Assembly (NCBI GenBank): GCA_028023455.1
Contig: JAQFVV010006505.1
Coordinates: forward strand, 682,001 to 746,000
From: Epiperipatus broadwayi
Taxonomy: Eukaryota; Onychophora; Udeonychophora; Euonychophora; Peripatidae
Reading direction: 5' to 3'
DNA length: 64,000 nt
The notes under the pieces were generated by a model. That model did not search any database. It was not told the DNA's origin and worked only from the letters and a program-made list of their open reading frames with translations. Position 1 is the first letter of the stretch. Every line of letters starts with the position of its first letter. Shown here piece by piece: positions 44,927 to 57,341 of this stretch. Both the position numbers and the translations under genes were made by a program.

Positions 44927-45208
44927 TTGATGATGACTTTTTATTTAGGTACTTACAACTGCAGATCACTTTCAAGTGAAGGAAGATTGCAAGAATTAGA
45001 AGAACTGTCTTATATTAAATGGGACATTATTGGACTTTGTGAAGTTAGAAGAAAAGGAGAAGTAACAATTGATTTAAAAAGTGGACATATACTCTATTAT
45101 AAAGGCACACATATTGGAAATACAAGTGGAGTAGGATTCATTATAAATAAAAAGTGGAAGAACAAATTGTGGAGATTGATGGTGTATCGGACAGAGTGGC
45201 AAGATTAG
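44927..45208 (+). pseudogene. RTE-like LINE ORF, copy 2, N-terminal piece
   Basis: Contains TYNCRSL and LCEVRR of the endonuclease, then runs out of frame after IINKKWKN because one base is missing near 45165 (AACAAATTGTGG against AACAATATTGTGG in copy 1). It also has a three-base in-frame deletion near 45004 and a Glu-to-Val change. Confidence 0.88.
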
Positions 45209-47754
45209 TTATACAACTTAATAGCAGATACCAAATGCAGATAATTCAGGTTTATGCCCCAACAAGTTCTCATAGTGATGAAGTAGTAGAAGATTTTTAT
45301 ATGGATGTACAAAAGGCTTTTGATCAGAGTAAACAACATTTTAAAATTGTTATGGGAGACTTTAATGCTAGAATTGGTAGACAAATGAAAGATGAAATTG
45401 CTATAGGTAATTTTGGTTATGGTAATAGAAATGAGAGAGGACATAGACTTGTGGAGTTTGCAGAAAAAGAAAAACTTTATATTATGAATTCATTTTTTGA
45501 GAAAAATGTTAAAAGGAAATGGACATGGAAGCATCCAAATGAAGGTACAGCAGAATTGGATTATATTTTGACTAACAGAAAATACATATTTCAAGATTGT
45601 AATGTTCTTAATAAATTTAACACAGGAAGTGATCATCGATTAGTAAGGTGTAAGTTACGTGTTAATGTAAAACTAGAGAGACAAAAATTATTAAGAAAAA
45701 CAATATTTACAGTTGATATTCCTAATCTTCAGAAACATTCTAATGAATTTAAATTAGAACTTACAAATAGGTTTCAAGTGTTAGGAGATTTTGAACATGA
45801 TTCAGATTTGAATGAAATTAATATGAAAATAACTGATACACTTTTAAAAACTGCAACAAACATAGCTGGTAGAAAAAAGCAGCAATTGACTAATAAAATT
45901 TCTACTGAGACTAGAGAATTTATGAAGAAAAGAAGGAATATGAAGATATACAAAAATGATGTATTAAAAAGAATTGAATATCTCGAATTTTGTAAAATGG
46001 TACGGAAAAGAGTTGAAAATGATATAAGAAAGTATAACTGTGAAATAGCAAGGAAAGCTGTAGAAGAAAATAAAAGTCTCAAAAATGTTAAACAACATTT
46101 TGGTATTGGTAGGAAATTTATATCTGCAATAAGAAAAAAAGATGGAATTATTACTAAAAAGAGAGATGACATCATGAAATTGGTAGAAGATTTTTATCAA
46201 GAATTATATAGTAATAAAGAACAAGTACCTCCTATATCTATTACATCTTCCGAATTGCCCAGAATTTTAAATGAAGAAGTGAGACATGCAATTAAGTGTA
46301 TGAAGAAAGGAAAGGCTCCAGGAAATGATGGAATTATAATTGATATATTAAAAGAAGCAGGTGAAGAAATAGAAACAATTTTAGCAAAGTTATATACCAA
46401 ATGTCTAAATGATAAAGATGTACCGGAAGATTGGAAGAATGCAGTAATAATATTAATATTTAAAAAAGGTGATAAAGAAGATATTAGAAATTACAGACCT
46501 ATCAGCCTTTTATCAGTTTTATATAAAATTTTTACCAAGATAATTACAACTCGTCTACAGAGAACTTTGGATTTCCACCAACCAAGAGAACAAGCTGGAT
46601 TTAAAAGTGGTTTTAGTACAATAGATCATATCCAGGTATTGAGAGAAGTCATAGAAAGGACAAACGAATATGAGTTGTCATTATGTTTTGGATTTGTAGA
46701 TTATGAAAAGGCATTCGATTCTATACACATTTCTTCAGTGATTAAAGCATTGGATCATCAAGGTATAGATCCAGGATATTGTCATATTTTAAAGAATATT
46801 TATAAAAATGCAACAGCAACAATTAGATTACATAATGATACTGGAAAAATCAACATTGAGAAAGGTGTAAGACAAGGTGACTCCATATCTCCAAAACTCT
46901 TTACAGCAGTGCTGCAAGAAGTATTTTGTGGATTAAAATGGGAAACTAAAGGAGTGAAAGTAAATGGAGAGTATTTAAGTCATTTAGATTTTGCAGATGA
47001 TGTAGTTGTTTTTGCAAATAATGCTTCAGAGCTGCAGGAAATGTTGCAGGAGTTAGCAGATGAAAGTAGAAAAGTAGGACTAAAGATAAATGTTAAAAAG
47101 ACTAAAGTAATGTTTAGTCGATTTGCTCAAAATATGAAAATAAAGATTGATTATGAAGAATTAGAAGAAGTTAACAGTTACAAATACCTTGGTCAGATTA
47201 TTAATACAGATGGAAACATAATGGAGGAAATTAATCATAGAATTAAACTTGGTTGGAGTGCTTTTGGTAGAAATAACTTGATACTAAAAGGAAATATGCC
47301 TATGTGTTTGAAAAGAAAGGTTTTTAACAAATGTGTTTTACCAGTTCTTACTTATGGATCTGAGACTTGGACACTTAATAGAAGAGCAATACAGAGACTT
47401 CAGACCACTCAAAGGAGTATGGAGAGATGTATGTTGGGAGTAACAAGAAGAGATCGAAAACGCAATGTATGGGTAAGACAACAAACAGGTGTTACTGACC
47501 TTATTGAAAAAATTAAAAGATTGAAATGGAGTTGGGCTGGACATATTGCTAGAAGAGATGATAATAGATGGACAATTGAAATTTTAAACTGGATTCCAAG
47601 AGATTGTAAAAGACCCAGAAAGAGACCACATGTGAGATGGATGGATGAAATAAGAAAATGTGCAGGGGTGTTGTGGAGAAGAGAAGCTAAAGATCGGAGA
47701 AGATGGATTAAACTTGGAGAGACCTTTATCCTGCAGTGGATTGATAATGGTTGA
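45154..47754 (+). pseudogene. RTE-like LINE ORF, copy 2, main piece
   Basis: This frame of 866 codons carries most of the endonuclease (VMGDFNAR near residue 69, SDHRLV near 160), the full reverse transcriptase (GKAPGNDGI, DYEKAFDS, RQGDSISP, FADD) and the intact C-terminal domain ending in QWIDNG. It differs from copy 1 by only a few codons. Its own defect is the upstream frameshift and the lost start region. Copy 1 has the opposite pattern, with a good N-terminus and a broken C-terminus. Confidence 0.9.
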
Positions 47755-47772
47755 TGATGATGATGATGATGA

Positions 47773-48180
47773 CATAACTTATTGTTCTTCCAGTACACTT
47801 GAATAATCCATATTCTCTTTAAATCTCCTTGGATTTATTTCATAGCAAGACATCAACTACAGGTATTATGAAATTCATAAATATCTTTTCATTTCTTTAA
47901 CAATTTGTTTGTAATTATGAGTCCGTTTTCATTTTTTTTGTAAAATTTCTCTTTTAATACTATCGTTAGTAGTTTTTTATTTGTTAATATCATTATTCTT
48001 AAGCAGTTGTTAAAATTTCAAATTGATATATCTTTTTTTAGTAAAACTCTTCTTTTTGAAGAAGGAAATGTACTTGAACAGACAGATGGTTGCATTTTTC
48101 AGGAATGGAAAGCAAAAAGTAAAAAAAGATTGTATTGTGCTGAATTTTTGTTAATGTCTAATTTGGTAGTTCTATTTTTT
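47773..48180. other. AT-rich DNA
   Basis: The open frame 48007-48267 runs into the CT microsatellite and has no domain. Not supported as a gene. Confidence 0.5.
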
Positions 48181-48185
48181 GAATT

Positions 48186-48218
<33 letters not shown>

Positions 48219-48242
48219 ATTTTTTGAATTTCTCTCTCTCAA
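48186..48242. repeat. (CT)n microsatellite
   Basis: CTCTCTCT runs at 48187-48217 and 48230-48240 with a duplicated ATTTTTTGAATTTCTCTCTC unit. Confidence 0.9.
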
Positions 48243-51200
48243 TATATATATATCAATGAAAGAATAATGCTTTTAAAAATTAGGTTCTGCAGCAGTAATA
48301 TGAGTCCATTTATTAAGATTATGTAATTTATAGATTATGTATTAAATTAATAACGTTCAGGAAAAAAGTGTTTATTTTTTGTAGGATAATGTTATTGCAT
48401 TAATATTTTTAAAAAATCTTTTTTTAATAAGTCACAGGAATCAAACCTGCCAGATAGTAACTTTCATGACATCTTTCTTACACCTCACAAGGATATTGAA
48501 TAAAATAAAATGCATCATGAGAAAGTCAATTCATTCAGCTAGACAAATGTCAACATATGATTCAAGGATGATACAGCTTGTTAATATCTCCAAAGACATT
48601 AAGCAATAACAACCCACCTTGGCTAAATATCACAGTCCTACAATAATTGCTTTGGTAATTCATGCCGAGAATTATACTAATATTAATATTACAAAATCTT
48701 ACTAATAAACTAAAAGAGGAGGAGAAACCTTGACTCACTCTCACAACACTTTAACGACCTTGTATTCCCTATATAAATCACCAACAACATGGATACAATT
48801 AATTTCTTTCTAACAAGAAATTTTCTACACTCTCTTCCAATAAACTTTATCATCTTTAGATTCTCCACACTATTGTGTTGTCACGATTAGATATGCACAA
48901 AATAAACAATTAGTCTTATCACTCTTATTAATTCACAATGTCACATTAATTCTCTAGCAATAAATTTATGAGTTCTTAATTCAAAATTGGAATGTTATGG
49001 TCTCAGGGTTCTTATAAGAAATGCAAAATTTCTACTGGTGATTTATGAATTCATTGTTGATTAATAAATGCTATCCTAGCAATTAGCTTAAGTAGTAATA
49101 CACTTAATTTACAAACTAATATCTACTTTTCATTAACTAATAATAATAAAATTTTATAAATTAATAAATAGTTAACTAATATAAAATTTTCTATCGACTT
49201 TAAATTTTGAACTATATTACTATCAACTGGAAGCGCATTCGAATACCAGGAGTGGGAAAGGAATTTTATTATAAAGAAATCAAGTCATATGTCACATGAT
49301 CTAATTTATATATAACATAAGGGATTTTATGTCCACTCAAGATATTAGTCAACAACAGAATAAATTTATTAAAATGAAAATAACAATAATTACTTTGAAG
49401 GTAAATCTCCTTCCATATGTTTGCAGTTTAAACTAGAATGATCTGTAAAGCAAATAAGCAAATTTCATATTTGTTAAGGATTGTCAATTCAATAGTTAAA
49501 CCTTTGTTATGTGTCTGTACCTGGTTAAGCATTAGAATATTTATTGAAGATTGTATATTACTAAGATTTCTGGATTCTATATGTATCAAAAACATTAAGA
49601 GACTACACTAAATTCAATTAACAAAATAGCATTTATTAACCAAAATTATCAATTGTGAATTTATAAACTTTAATATATCATAACATCGTAGCAATCCGAT
49701 AATAAACTTAACAACAACAACAACAAAAAAAGATATTTACAGCAGATTTTACAGTCGCTGCGGAGAATACGATCCCACTTCTTTTAGGATGTCACTAAAT
49801 TACATGCCTTTATCATTTCGTAACCTTGCTTGTACTAGTTGATTCTGTTTAAACATTTTCATTTCACTCTAAGCATGGATAATTATTTTATACACCTTTA
49901 CGTAAAATAAACAATTCATGAGATAAAATTTTAAACTTATTCTGTCTTTCATCAGCAATATATGCCTTTTGATGCTACTGGCTTCACTTTAGACTTATAA
50001 GCCACACATTAAACATTATTTTATTACACGCAGTAGACAAATCGCATTAACTAATGTCTACAAATTTGAATTGATAGCTTTTAAGTATACTCTTTTACTA
50101 ATCATCTTTAGCATGTTCACTTTACACTTTTGACTTTCTAACTATAAGCAAACTTTGAATTCTTTCAGAGGCCACACATACATTTGCATATGCCCAATGT
50201 TTTCTATGTCCCAACAATGAGTAATGAACACTGTTAGTCTTACCACTCTACCAGTGACTTGCTTCTGAGACCAGCTGGTCATGATGCACACTGCTTATTT
50301 AGGCTACTAACACTAATTTTAAATTTAGAATAGAATCATTTTATAAATAATTACAAGCAAAGCTCAGACAAATGCATTATGTGTCAATCCTTAATACACA
50401 CTTAAAATTAAAAAATGTCCCTGAAGTAGGTGATACACTTCAAATATGAAATACAGACAATGACCGACCACTTAAGTTAACACCTCTTACACAGTAGAAA
50501 ATATCACTATGAAGATATATCCATGAGGAAAAGGGCAACAAAGCAATAAACCTGTGATGGCATGAACCCGGAGGACACCTCCTATCTGAGGGCAATAACA
50601 TATGTTAGGACTAAGTTGCTACACATATAAAATGTGGGAATGCACTGATGATGACTGCAATATGAAACATATCTCCCATGGAATATATCAACTATGAAGA
50701 TGGAGAGTAATCCTCGATCTCCTTATAAATTAATTAAAGATACCTAATACCACTAATCGTGAGATAGCTTCACTCAATCTTCAAGATAGCAATATCTTGT
50801 CATACCTTGGACAAACAATGATCATTTACAAATATGTCTTGGTCTAGAGAGAATTGGGTTTGAATTCTCACTAAACTGTAATACTAATATATAAAACCGA
50901 TAGTACGATAATTGCCAATTTCTCACAACCCGGGACATAGAGGGTACTTAAAATCTTAATATTACATAATTAACATGATATACCATTGCTAATGTTAAAA
51001 TTCAATAATAAGCATAAAAAATATAGATGTGAGCCTCTCGTGTAAATATTTCAAAATCTCTCATGCATACAAGTTATTAATAATAAAAGCATCACAATTG
51101 AACTGTAATAATACTCAAAGGCATATTCCATCTTACTATGGCCTGACTTTGATACAGGGTATAACAATGAATATATCGTAAATAATACAATTAAATTTTT

Positions 51201-52195
51201 TAAAAATATATTACCTTCAATAACAAATAATAATATAATTAAGTCCTCAGCGTCAGTCTTCAATTCATGATTCATCGATCTATTCGTTGTGATGATCTTA
51301 TACTATCAGCATCATCTGAACAATTGTATTAAGTCAGTTCCACACATTATATCCTCACACACACATGACAAATATCCAACACATAGAGACAAAAAAATGA
51401 CCATTATCTGTGAGTTGTATACACACACACACACAAACATATTAATCTGCGTTTCCATCAATAATACATTTATTCGAAGGACTGTAAAAAAAAGAATTAC
51501 TTTGCACAATTCTTTTCCATTTAGACAATCGTTAGTATCACAAGGAGGCAACTGCATTATTTCTTTCAGTCCATAAGGCTCACACACACTTTTTGGAAAA
51601 CTTTAAATATTTTAGTAGAGCATTTAATACACCACCAGACTTGTAAAATTATTTATAGGCTTTCGATAGCAATTGAACGAACTTGATCATTCCAGTATAT
51701 TTATAATTTTGATCTTTAATTTCAATTAGATCCAGTTCCGACTTTACTCATCATCATAATAGAATTTTACGATTAAATCTAGCAATTTCGTTTATTAACT
51801 AATAAACAGTTATTCATTAATATTTCATGATCTTTCATACAAAGAAACAGTTTCTCCTTCACTAAAGAGATAAAAAGCATTGGAAAGTTTTAAGTCCCTA
51901 CTTTTAAAGTAATTCTAGCATGAGTTCAAGATTATAGATAGTTCTAGAAATTCATTTCTTTTTTTGGTCTTTTTTCCCAAAACATCCACTCAAGCAATTC
52001 ACACGAAATAACAGTTATAGCAAAATTATGATATGGGGAAAATAAACTTGGAAAGGCAGGGGGTTCGTTCCAGATGCACCACCATGCAACACATTGTACA
52101 TAAATTTTTTAACATTGGGATCAAATCCTTGGTCAACTTTGAGGTTAGAAGTATCTGATTTAAAGATGTAGGTTTTTCGAGTACAAAACTTTATT
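48243..52195. other. Unassigned AT-rich region
   Basis: About 4 kb without recognised elements. Frames are short, including 48562-48744, 51051-51275 and a strand pair around 51289-51587, and none shows a domain. A (CA)n run lies near 51419-51436. Small patches of higher GC (50560-50600, 51520-51580) could be single-copy host sequence, but I cannot identify an exon. Confidence 0.5.
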
Positions 52196-52199
52196 AGAA

Positions 52200-53440
52200 A
52201 TTTTAGTGAAACCATTAAGCATCACATGATCACATTTCCTATACTAGCACATTAATTGTTGATAAACAGAGCAAAACTCTCCATACAGTATTGCCACCTG
52301 TGCTAAACAGAGTAAACAATGGATGCCAGAAGGCTTGTGCATAAAATCCCCATCTAATGCCTACTCATCTTATATCCCCAGACTAGTTTCTGGCTTGTGG
52401 CCTTAGTCAGTGAGGAGCTTTGGATCTGAGAGCACTGCATCTAGATCTTAGGATCTAATGCAACCCTCTAGCAACCACCTTTTATCTCTACTTAACTACA
52501 AAACTATGAGAATGAAATTGAAAACACAGAAAATATTTTCAATCTAAGCTCAATAGCTTATATAGTCATATGGGTCTGAACTTAGTTCAGCAGAGTAATC
52601 AATGGATGCCAGAAGGCTTGTGCATAAAATCCCCATCTAATGGCACTCATTCAATATCCACAGACTAGTTTCTGGCTTGTGGCCTTTGTCAGTGAGGAGC
52701 TTTGGATCTGAGAGCACTGCATTTTATGCACAAGCCTTCTGGCATCCATTGATTACTCTGTTTAGCACAGGTGGCAATACTGTATGGAGAGTTTTGCTCT
52801 GTTTATCAACAATTAATGTGCTAGTATAGGAAATGTGATCATGTGATGCTTAATGGTTTAACACCAATCCTGTTTAACAGGATGTGGTGGCTATGGTTGT
52901 AAAAGAGCCAAAGACACCAAATGTATGGGTAGCATGGGGATTGGTCTGGATAGAACGTTTAAAGGGGAACTGTATGGAGAGTTTGTTGTTTATCAACAAT
53001 AAGTGTAGTATAGGAAATGTGATCATGTGATGTTAATGGTTTAACAAATCTGTAATAGGATAGTGGTGGCTATGGTTGTAAAAGAGCCAAAGACACCAAA
53101 ATGTATGGGTGCTGAACTGAGTTCAGACCCATATGACTATATAAGCTATTGAGCTTAGATTGAAAATATTTTTTGTGTTTTCAATTTCATTCTCATAGTT
53201 TTGTAATTAAGTAGAGATAAAAGGTGGTTGCTAGAGGGTTGCATTAGATCCTAAGATCTAGATGCAGTGCTCTCAGATCCAAAGCTCCTCACTGACGAAG
53301 GCCACAAGCCAAAAACTAGTCTGGGAATATTGGATGAGTAGGCATTAGATGGGGATTTTATGCACAAGCCTTCTGGCATCCATTGATTACTCTGTTTAGC
53401 ACAGGTGGCAGTACAGTATGGAGAGTTTTGCTCTGTTTAA
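52200..53440. mobile_element. Second hammerhead repeat family, large foldback
   Basis: Minus-strand units at 52200-52590 and 52590-52735 are followed by plus-strand units from 52722 to 53440. The plus-strand landmark TTTTATGCACAAGCCTTCTG occurs at 52722 and 53356. Correcting for an internal duplication of about 175 bp gives a unit near 455 bp. Ribozyme regions are CTGACTA/CTGACAA...GAAAC in the minus copies and CTGACGA...AAAAAC in the plus copy at 53289-53325, all slightly damaged. Tandem units with a hammerhead near the unit junction again suggest a retrozyme-like element. Confidence 0.7.
52965..53112 (+). repeat. Local duplication with many small deletions
   Basis: This repeats 52790-52960, but short C-containing bits are missing again and again: TTTTGCTCTGTTT becomes TTTGTTGTTT, GTGCTAG becomes GTGTAG, GATGCTTAATGG becomes GATGTTAATGG, ACACCAATCCTG becomes ACAAATCTG. 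Confidence 0.75.
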
Positions 53441-54535
53441 ATTTTAATGAAGTAGTGGAACAAGCACTAACACCCAAAGAAGAGTAACCCAGAAAACACA
53501 ACCAACACAATAACAATAACCAACAACCAAAAGAGGTGCATGGCTTTTTATAACCTCTGGTTATCAATCATCCTCAATCATGCCTCTTTTTCCTGCTCAC
53601 TCTTGCATTAATTTTATATTGGCTAAGATTCATAATTTTGACATTAATTATTCACACTATCTAAATGATCATGTGATTCACTTGAAATTTTCCTGGTTTT
53701 AAATAGTATTAATAAGATCAAGATAAAAAAAATGTAGCAAAGTGAAAGTAAAAATATAATATAAAATAAATAATTTAAATTAAATCAAATTTTTATGACT
53801 GAGTAGTTTCAAATACTTCTTTAAAACTAATTTAAAATTGTTACCCTTTCAATTTGCTTTCAAATGATATCAAACATGACACATAAATATTTATAATTTC
53901 CCCAATAAATAAAATTACATTTATATGGGCATGCACACATCCACACACATCTTCAACCATTCCAGATGAACATGGAGATTACAGCTAGTAATAGAACTAT
54001 TTAACGATCCTAAATTTACTGATCTAATCGAATAAATTGATTGCTTAATTCTATAATTACTTGCAAGCTAACATTTACGACTGAAACTTATGCGTCTATT
54101 AAATGACTATTAATTACTAGTTTTAACACTTAACCCCTCTACTCAGGTGATTCATCCAATCCCAACAATCAAGGCATATCTAGATCCACTGGTTGATAGA
54201 CTTTAAACTGTATTTACACATCTATACACAATTATGCACTTAATTTTTTTTAATATCATACGTCTACAATTTTTAAATATTATATGTCTACCACAAGCTT
54301 TCTCATCATCAGCTAGAATAACCTAAACTGATGTCAGTTATGAATTCATTAAATTTATTAGGTTTTTCTGTGATAATTTTTTTTTTTAGTGAATACTACA
54401 TTTAACGTGTAATTAACTATCCGTGGCCAAAGCCAAAGGTTACAATATATATTTTAATTCTAATAGTCTTACAGATAAAAGATGAATTTATAGTATTGTT
54501 TTCAGGAGCTTCCATATAATAAAAATATAATAGTT
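53441..54535. other. Unassigned DNA
   Basis: The minus-strand frame 53358-53567 spans the edge of the repeat and has no domain. No gene is supported. Confidence 0.5.
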
Positions 54536-54539
54536 AAAT

Positions 54540-54880
54540 AAGTGACATTTCAGTACAATAACAAAAACTTTCCTCAGAGCTTCTTTCTCAAATCATACGA
54601 ATGTGTGTGGTGAGATTTTAAATCATTATTTTTTCCTTTGTTATTTTCTCCTCATTCTCAAATTCTATTGGTTGAGAAGTTTTAAAAAATATTTTATCCC
54701 TCAATAGCTTTTTCTAATATTATTAATTTTCTTTAATTTGAGATGAGGAGAAATTAACAAAGGAAAAAATAATGATTTTAAATCTTATCCTACACATTCT
54801 TATGATTTGAGAAAGAATAAACTCTGAGGAAAGTACTTGTTATTGTATTGAAACATCAGCTATTTAGCTATTGTATTTTT
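54540..54880. repeat. Foldback with hammerhead-like ends
   Basis: The arms 54540-54670 and 54735-54870 mirror each other (GTACAATAACAAAAACTTTC against AAAGTACTTGTTATTGTATT). The right arm in plus sense reads CTGAGGA, an imperfect hairpin, GAAACATC. The left arm in minus sense reads CTGAGGA, hairpin, GAAATGTC. Both keep the two invariant hammerhead boxes and a possible cleavage triplet. Stem I is weak. It looks like another PLE-type terminal repeat pair. Confidence 0.5.
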
Positions 54881-55226
54881 ATTACACGGAAGCTCTCGGA
54901 AATAATATTATGAATTTATATATATATAATAACAATAAAAATAATAAATGTAATGGTAATTGACTATTATATACAATATTTTCAATCTGCAGAAGTACTT
55001 ATGGTTAGTTTTTTAATTAATGAAGATTTTATTTGTAATATATATATATTGTGCCACCATGTGTGCTTTAAAATAAAATAAGAAAGGGGAGGAAGGTAGA
55101 ATAGAAATTTTGCAGAGGGATATAAGAGGAATTATAAGTAGCTCTTGGATCAATTTATTGATATTCTTTCCTATGATTACACATGATCAAATTAAAATTT
55201 CGTGAGTATATTTTTATCTATATGAA
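54881..55226. other. AT-rich spacer
   Basis: Contains a short (TA)n at about 54918 and at about 55038. No feature supported. Confidence 0.5.
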
Positions 55227-55262
55227 TTATTATTATTATTATTATTATTATCATCATCATCA
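55227..55262. repeat. (ATT)n/(ATC)n microsatellite, LINE tail or target
   Basis: It directly abuts the 3' end of the minus-strand LINE copy 2, which begins TTTCAAAGGGTCTTTATTG on this strand. Confidence 0.9.
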
Positions 55263-56690
55263 TCTTTCAAAGGGTCTTTATTGAATATAATAAGAAAAAG
55301 ATTACATTTATAACTATTTTATCACATGCAGATGAATTGAAGTTAGTATAAATAAGTTGAAAATTGTAATGGGGGGGGGGGGCAACAAAGACAAAGGATA
55401 TGCATGTGGTTTACAAATTTGAGTTTACATTTTTTCTTTAAAATATACACATCCAATTAGTTTTGTGCACTTGTAAGGCTCTTAGTTCTGTTTTTTATTA
55501 GTCTTTTTTTTTTCATCTATAATTTTGAGCGCTGTTGTAATATAGACCAAGAGGCTGTGTACATCTTTTGAGGTACAATTTTTTCATCCCTTAAGCAGAG
55601 CTATTCCATTTTGTTCCAGAATGTGTTTGGATGTCTTTTTGGATTATTGTTGTACATGAAGGACCATCTTGTACACCATAGTGAAAATAATATAAAAGTA
55701 CTTGCTCGAATATGTGGGTAGCTACCCTTAACAAATGATTGTAAAAGGGTTTGAATGTCACAATTTCTTTGTTTGTACAATGATGGTATGGATGAATGAA
55801 TATTATCAAATACAGGGCAGGTAAAAAGAAAATGTTCTTATGTCTCAGTTTCTCTATGACCTAACCAGTATATGTCTTCTGTATTTATGTAATGCCTTCT
55901 ATATCTACAAAAGTGTAATGTTGGCAGTGCTTCAAGATTTAATTTGAGTAGAAAATCATAATATTTGGGTTCTAATGACCAAAATTTAAATTTTCAGGTT
56001 AGTTGTCTATTGTTTATGTTTAAAATTGGTCTTTTATCATTTAGGGGAGAGCAAATTATCTGGTATACAGCCCAATATTTAAATTTATCTTGAGGTGGTG
56101 AATAAGTAATGTTTGGAATGTTAAGAATTAGTGTAAGCAAGGTTTTCCAATATCAACTGGCTGGTGATGGTTTATCAGTTGGGGTAATCTTGAAGAATAC
56201 TTTCATGTACGGAAATAAATAAGCACATGCAGAAATAAGATTTAATGTCTTTTAAATGTTAAAAATATGTATTGAATGTAATCCTAAACAATTTTGTATT
56301 AGAGGAGCTTGAATACATTTTAGTGAAACTGAAACAAACTTTTTTTCCCACAGCAACTTTCTACATAATGAGTTTATTTTACTAGTAAAAGATTTAGTGT
56401 GTAGTATTATTGGAGAATAGTATGTGATTTGAGTCATAATTAATATATTAAACAGGGATACTTTTGAGTACAATGAAAGGTAAGATTTTGAAAGTGAATC
56501 AATTATGTTTTCAATTTTATTTTTAATTTTGTCTTGTATTTGTCGACAGATTTCTAGGTTGCTCAAATAGAAGGAATCCTACAAAAGAGTTGGGTTTTCC
56601 TTTAAAATGTTGTGTGTGAAATTTTTCTGTATATATTAACCATGCTGAAGATTTATCTATGTTAAACTCCAGCTTGTATTTGTTGTTGTA
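55263..56690 (-). pseudogene. Tx1/L1-like LINE, copy 2, 5'-truncated, RT C-terminus
   Basis: On the minus strand the coding remnant starts inside the RT domain (YKLEFNIDKSSAWL near 56660, equivalent to YKLTFNMEKSCAWQ in copy 1). It continues through SLSKSYLSLYSKVSLFN, LLWEKKFVSVSLKC and a zinc-binding-like stretch (HRETETEHFLFTCPVF near 55855). It ends in WCTRWSFMYNNNPKRHPNTF near 55660-55600. Several shifts and stops break it. The 3' end matches copy 1 (TTTCAAAGG next to the TTA repeat). Confidence 0.78.
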
Positions 56691-56696
56691 TTGTTG

Positions 56697-57024
<328 letters not shown>

Positions 57025-57341
57025 GTTTCAAAGGATAAGCTTTATTAGTATTCTAAAAGGTTATACAAGTTACATTTGACAACATAGCTCTTATATATAA
57101 AGTGGTTCACAAAACTACATATGTACAATGATTTGATCAGTGATTGTATGTGTTATCAAACTAGAGTATTTAAGAGAAACAAAACAGTTCAACAAAGTCA
57201 ATGATTGTCACTCTATCATACAATTATATATAATTAAATATACTTCAATTAAACTAAAGCAGGAATGTGCCTAATTTGTGTCAGTTGACTTCAGAACTGG
57301 CACAAGGGTTCATGTTAGATATGGTTTTTTTGTTAGTGCTT

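Larger units (their letters stand above)
44893..47772 (+). mobile_element. RTE-like LINE, copy 2, 5'-truncated
   Basis: It starts abruptly at AAGAATCCCCTGATTGCGGA, which corresponds to about 37471 in copy 1, so the 5' region and first codons are missing. It ends in GGTTGATGATGATGATGATG. 5' truncation and a (TGA)n tail are usual for LINE insertions. Confidence 0.88.

Noticed and set aside
50500-51600. Host exon in a patch of higher GC
   Set aside because: Frames are short on both strands, with no conserved motif or splice-site pattern I can support.
53358-53567. Cys/Leu-rich membrane protein frame
   Set aside because: It overlaps the edge of the hammerhead repeat and has no start context or family motif.
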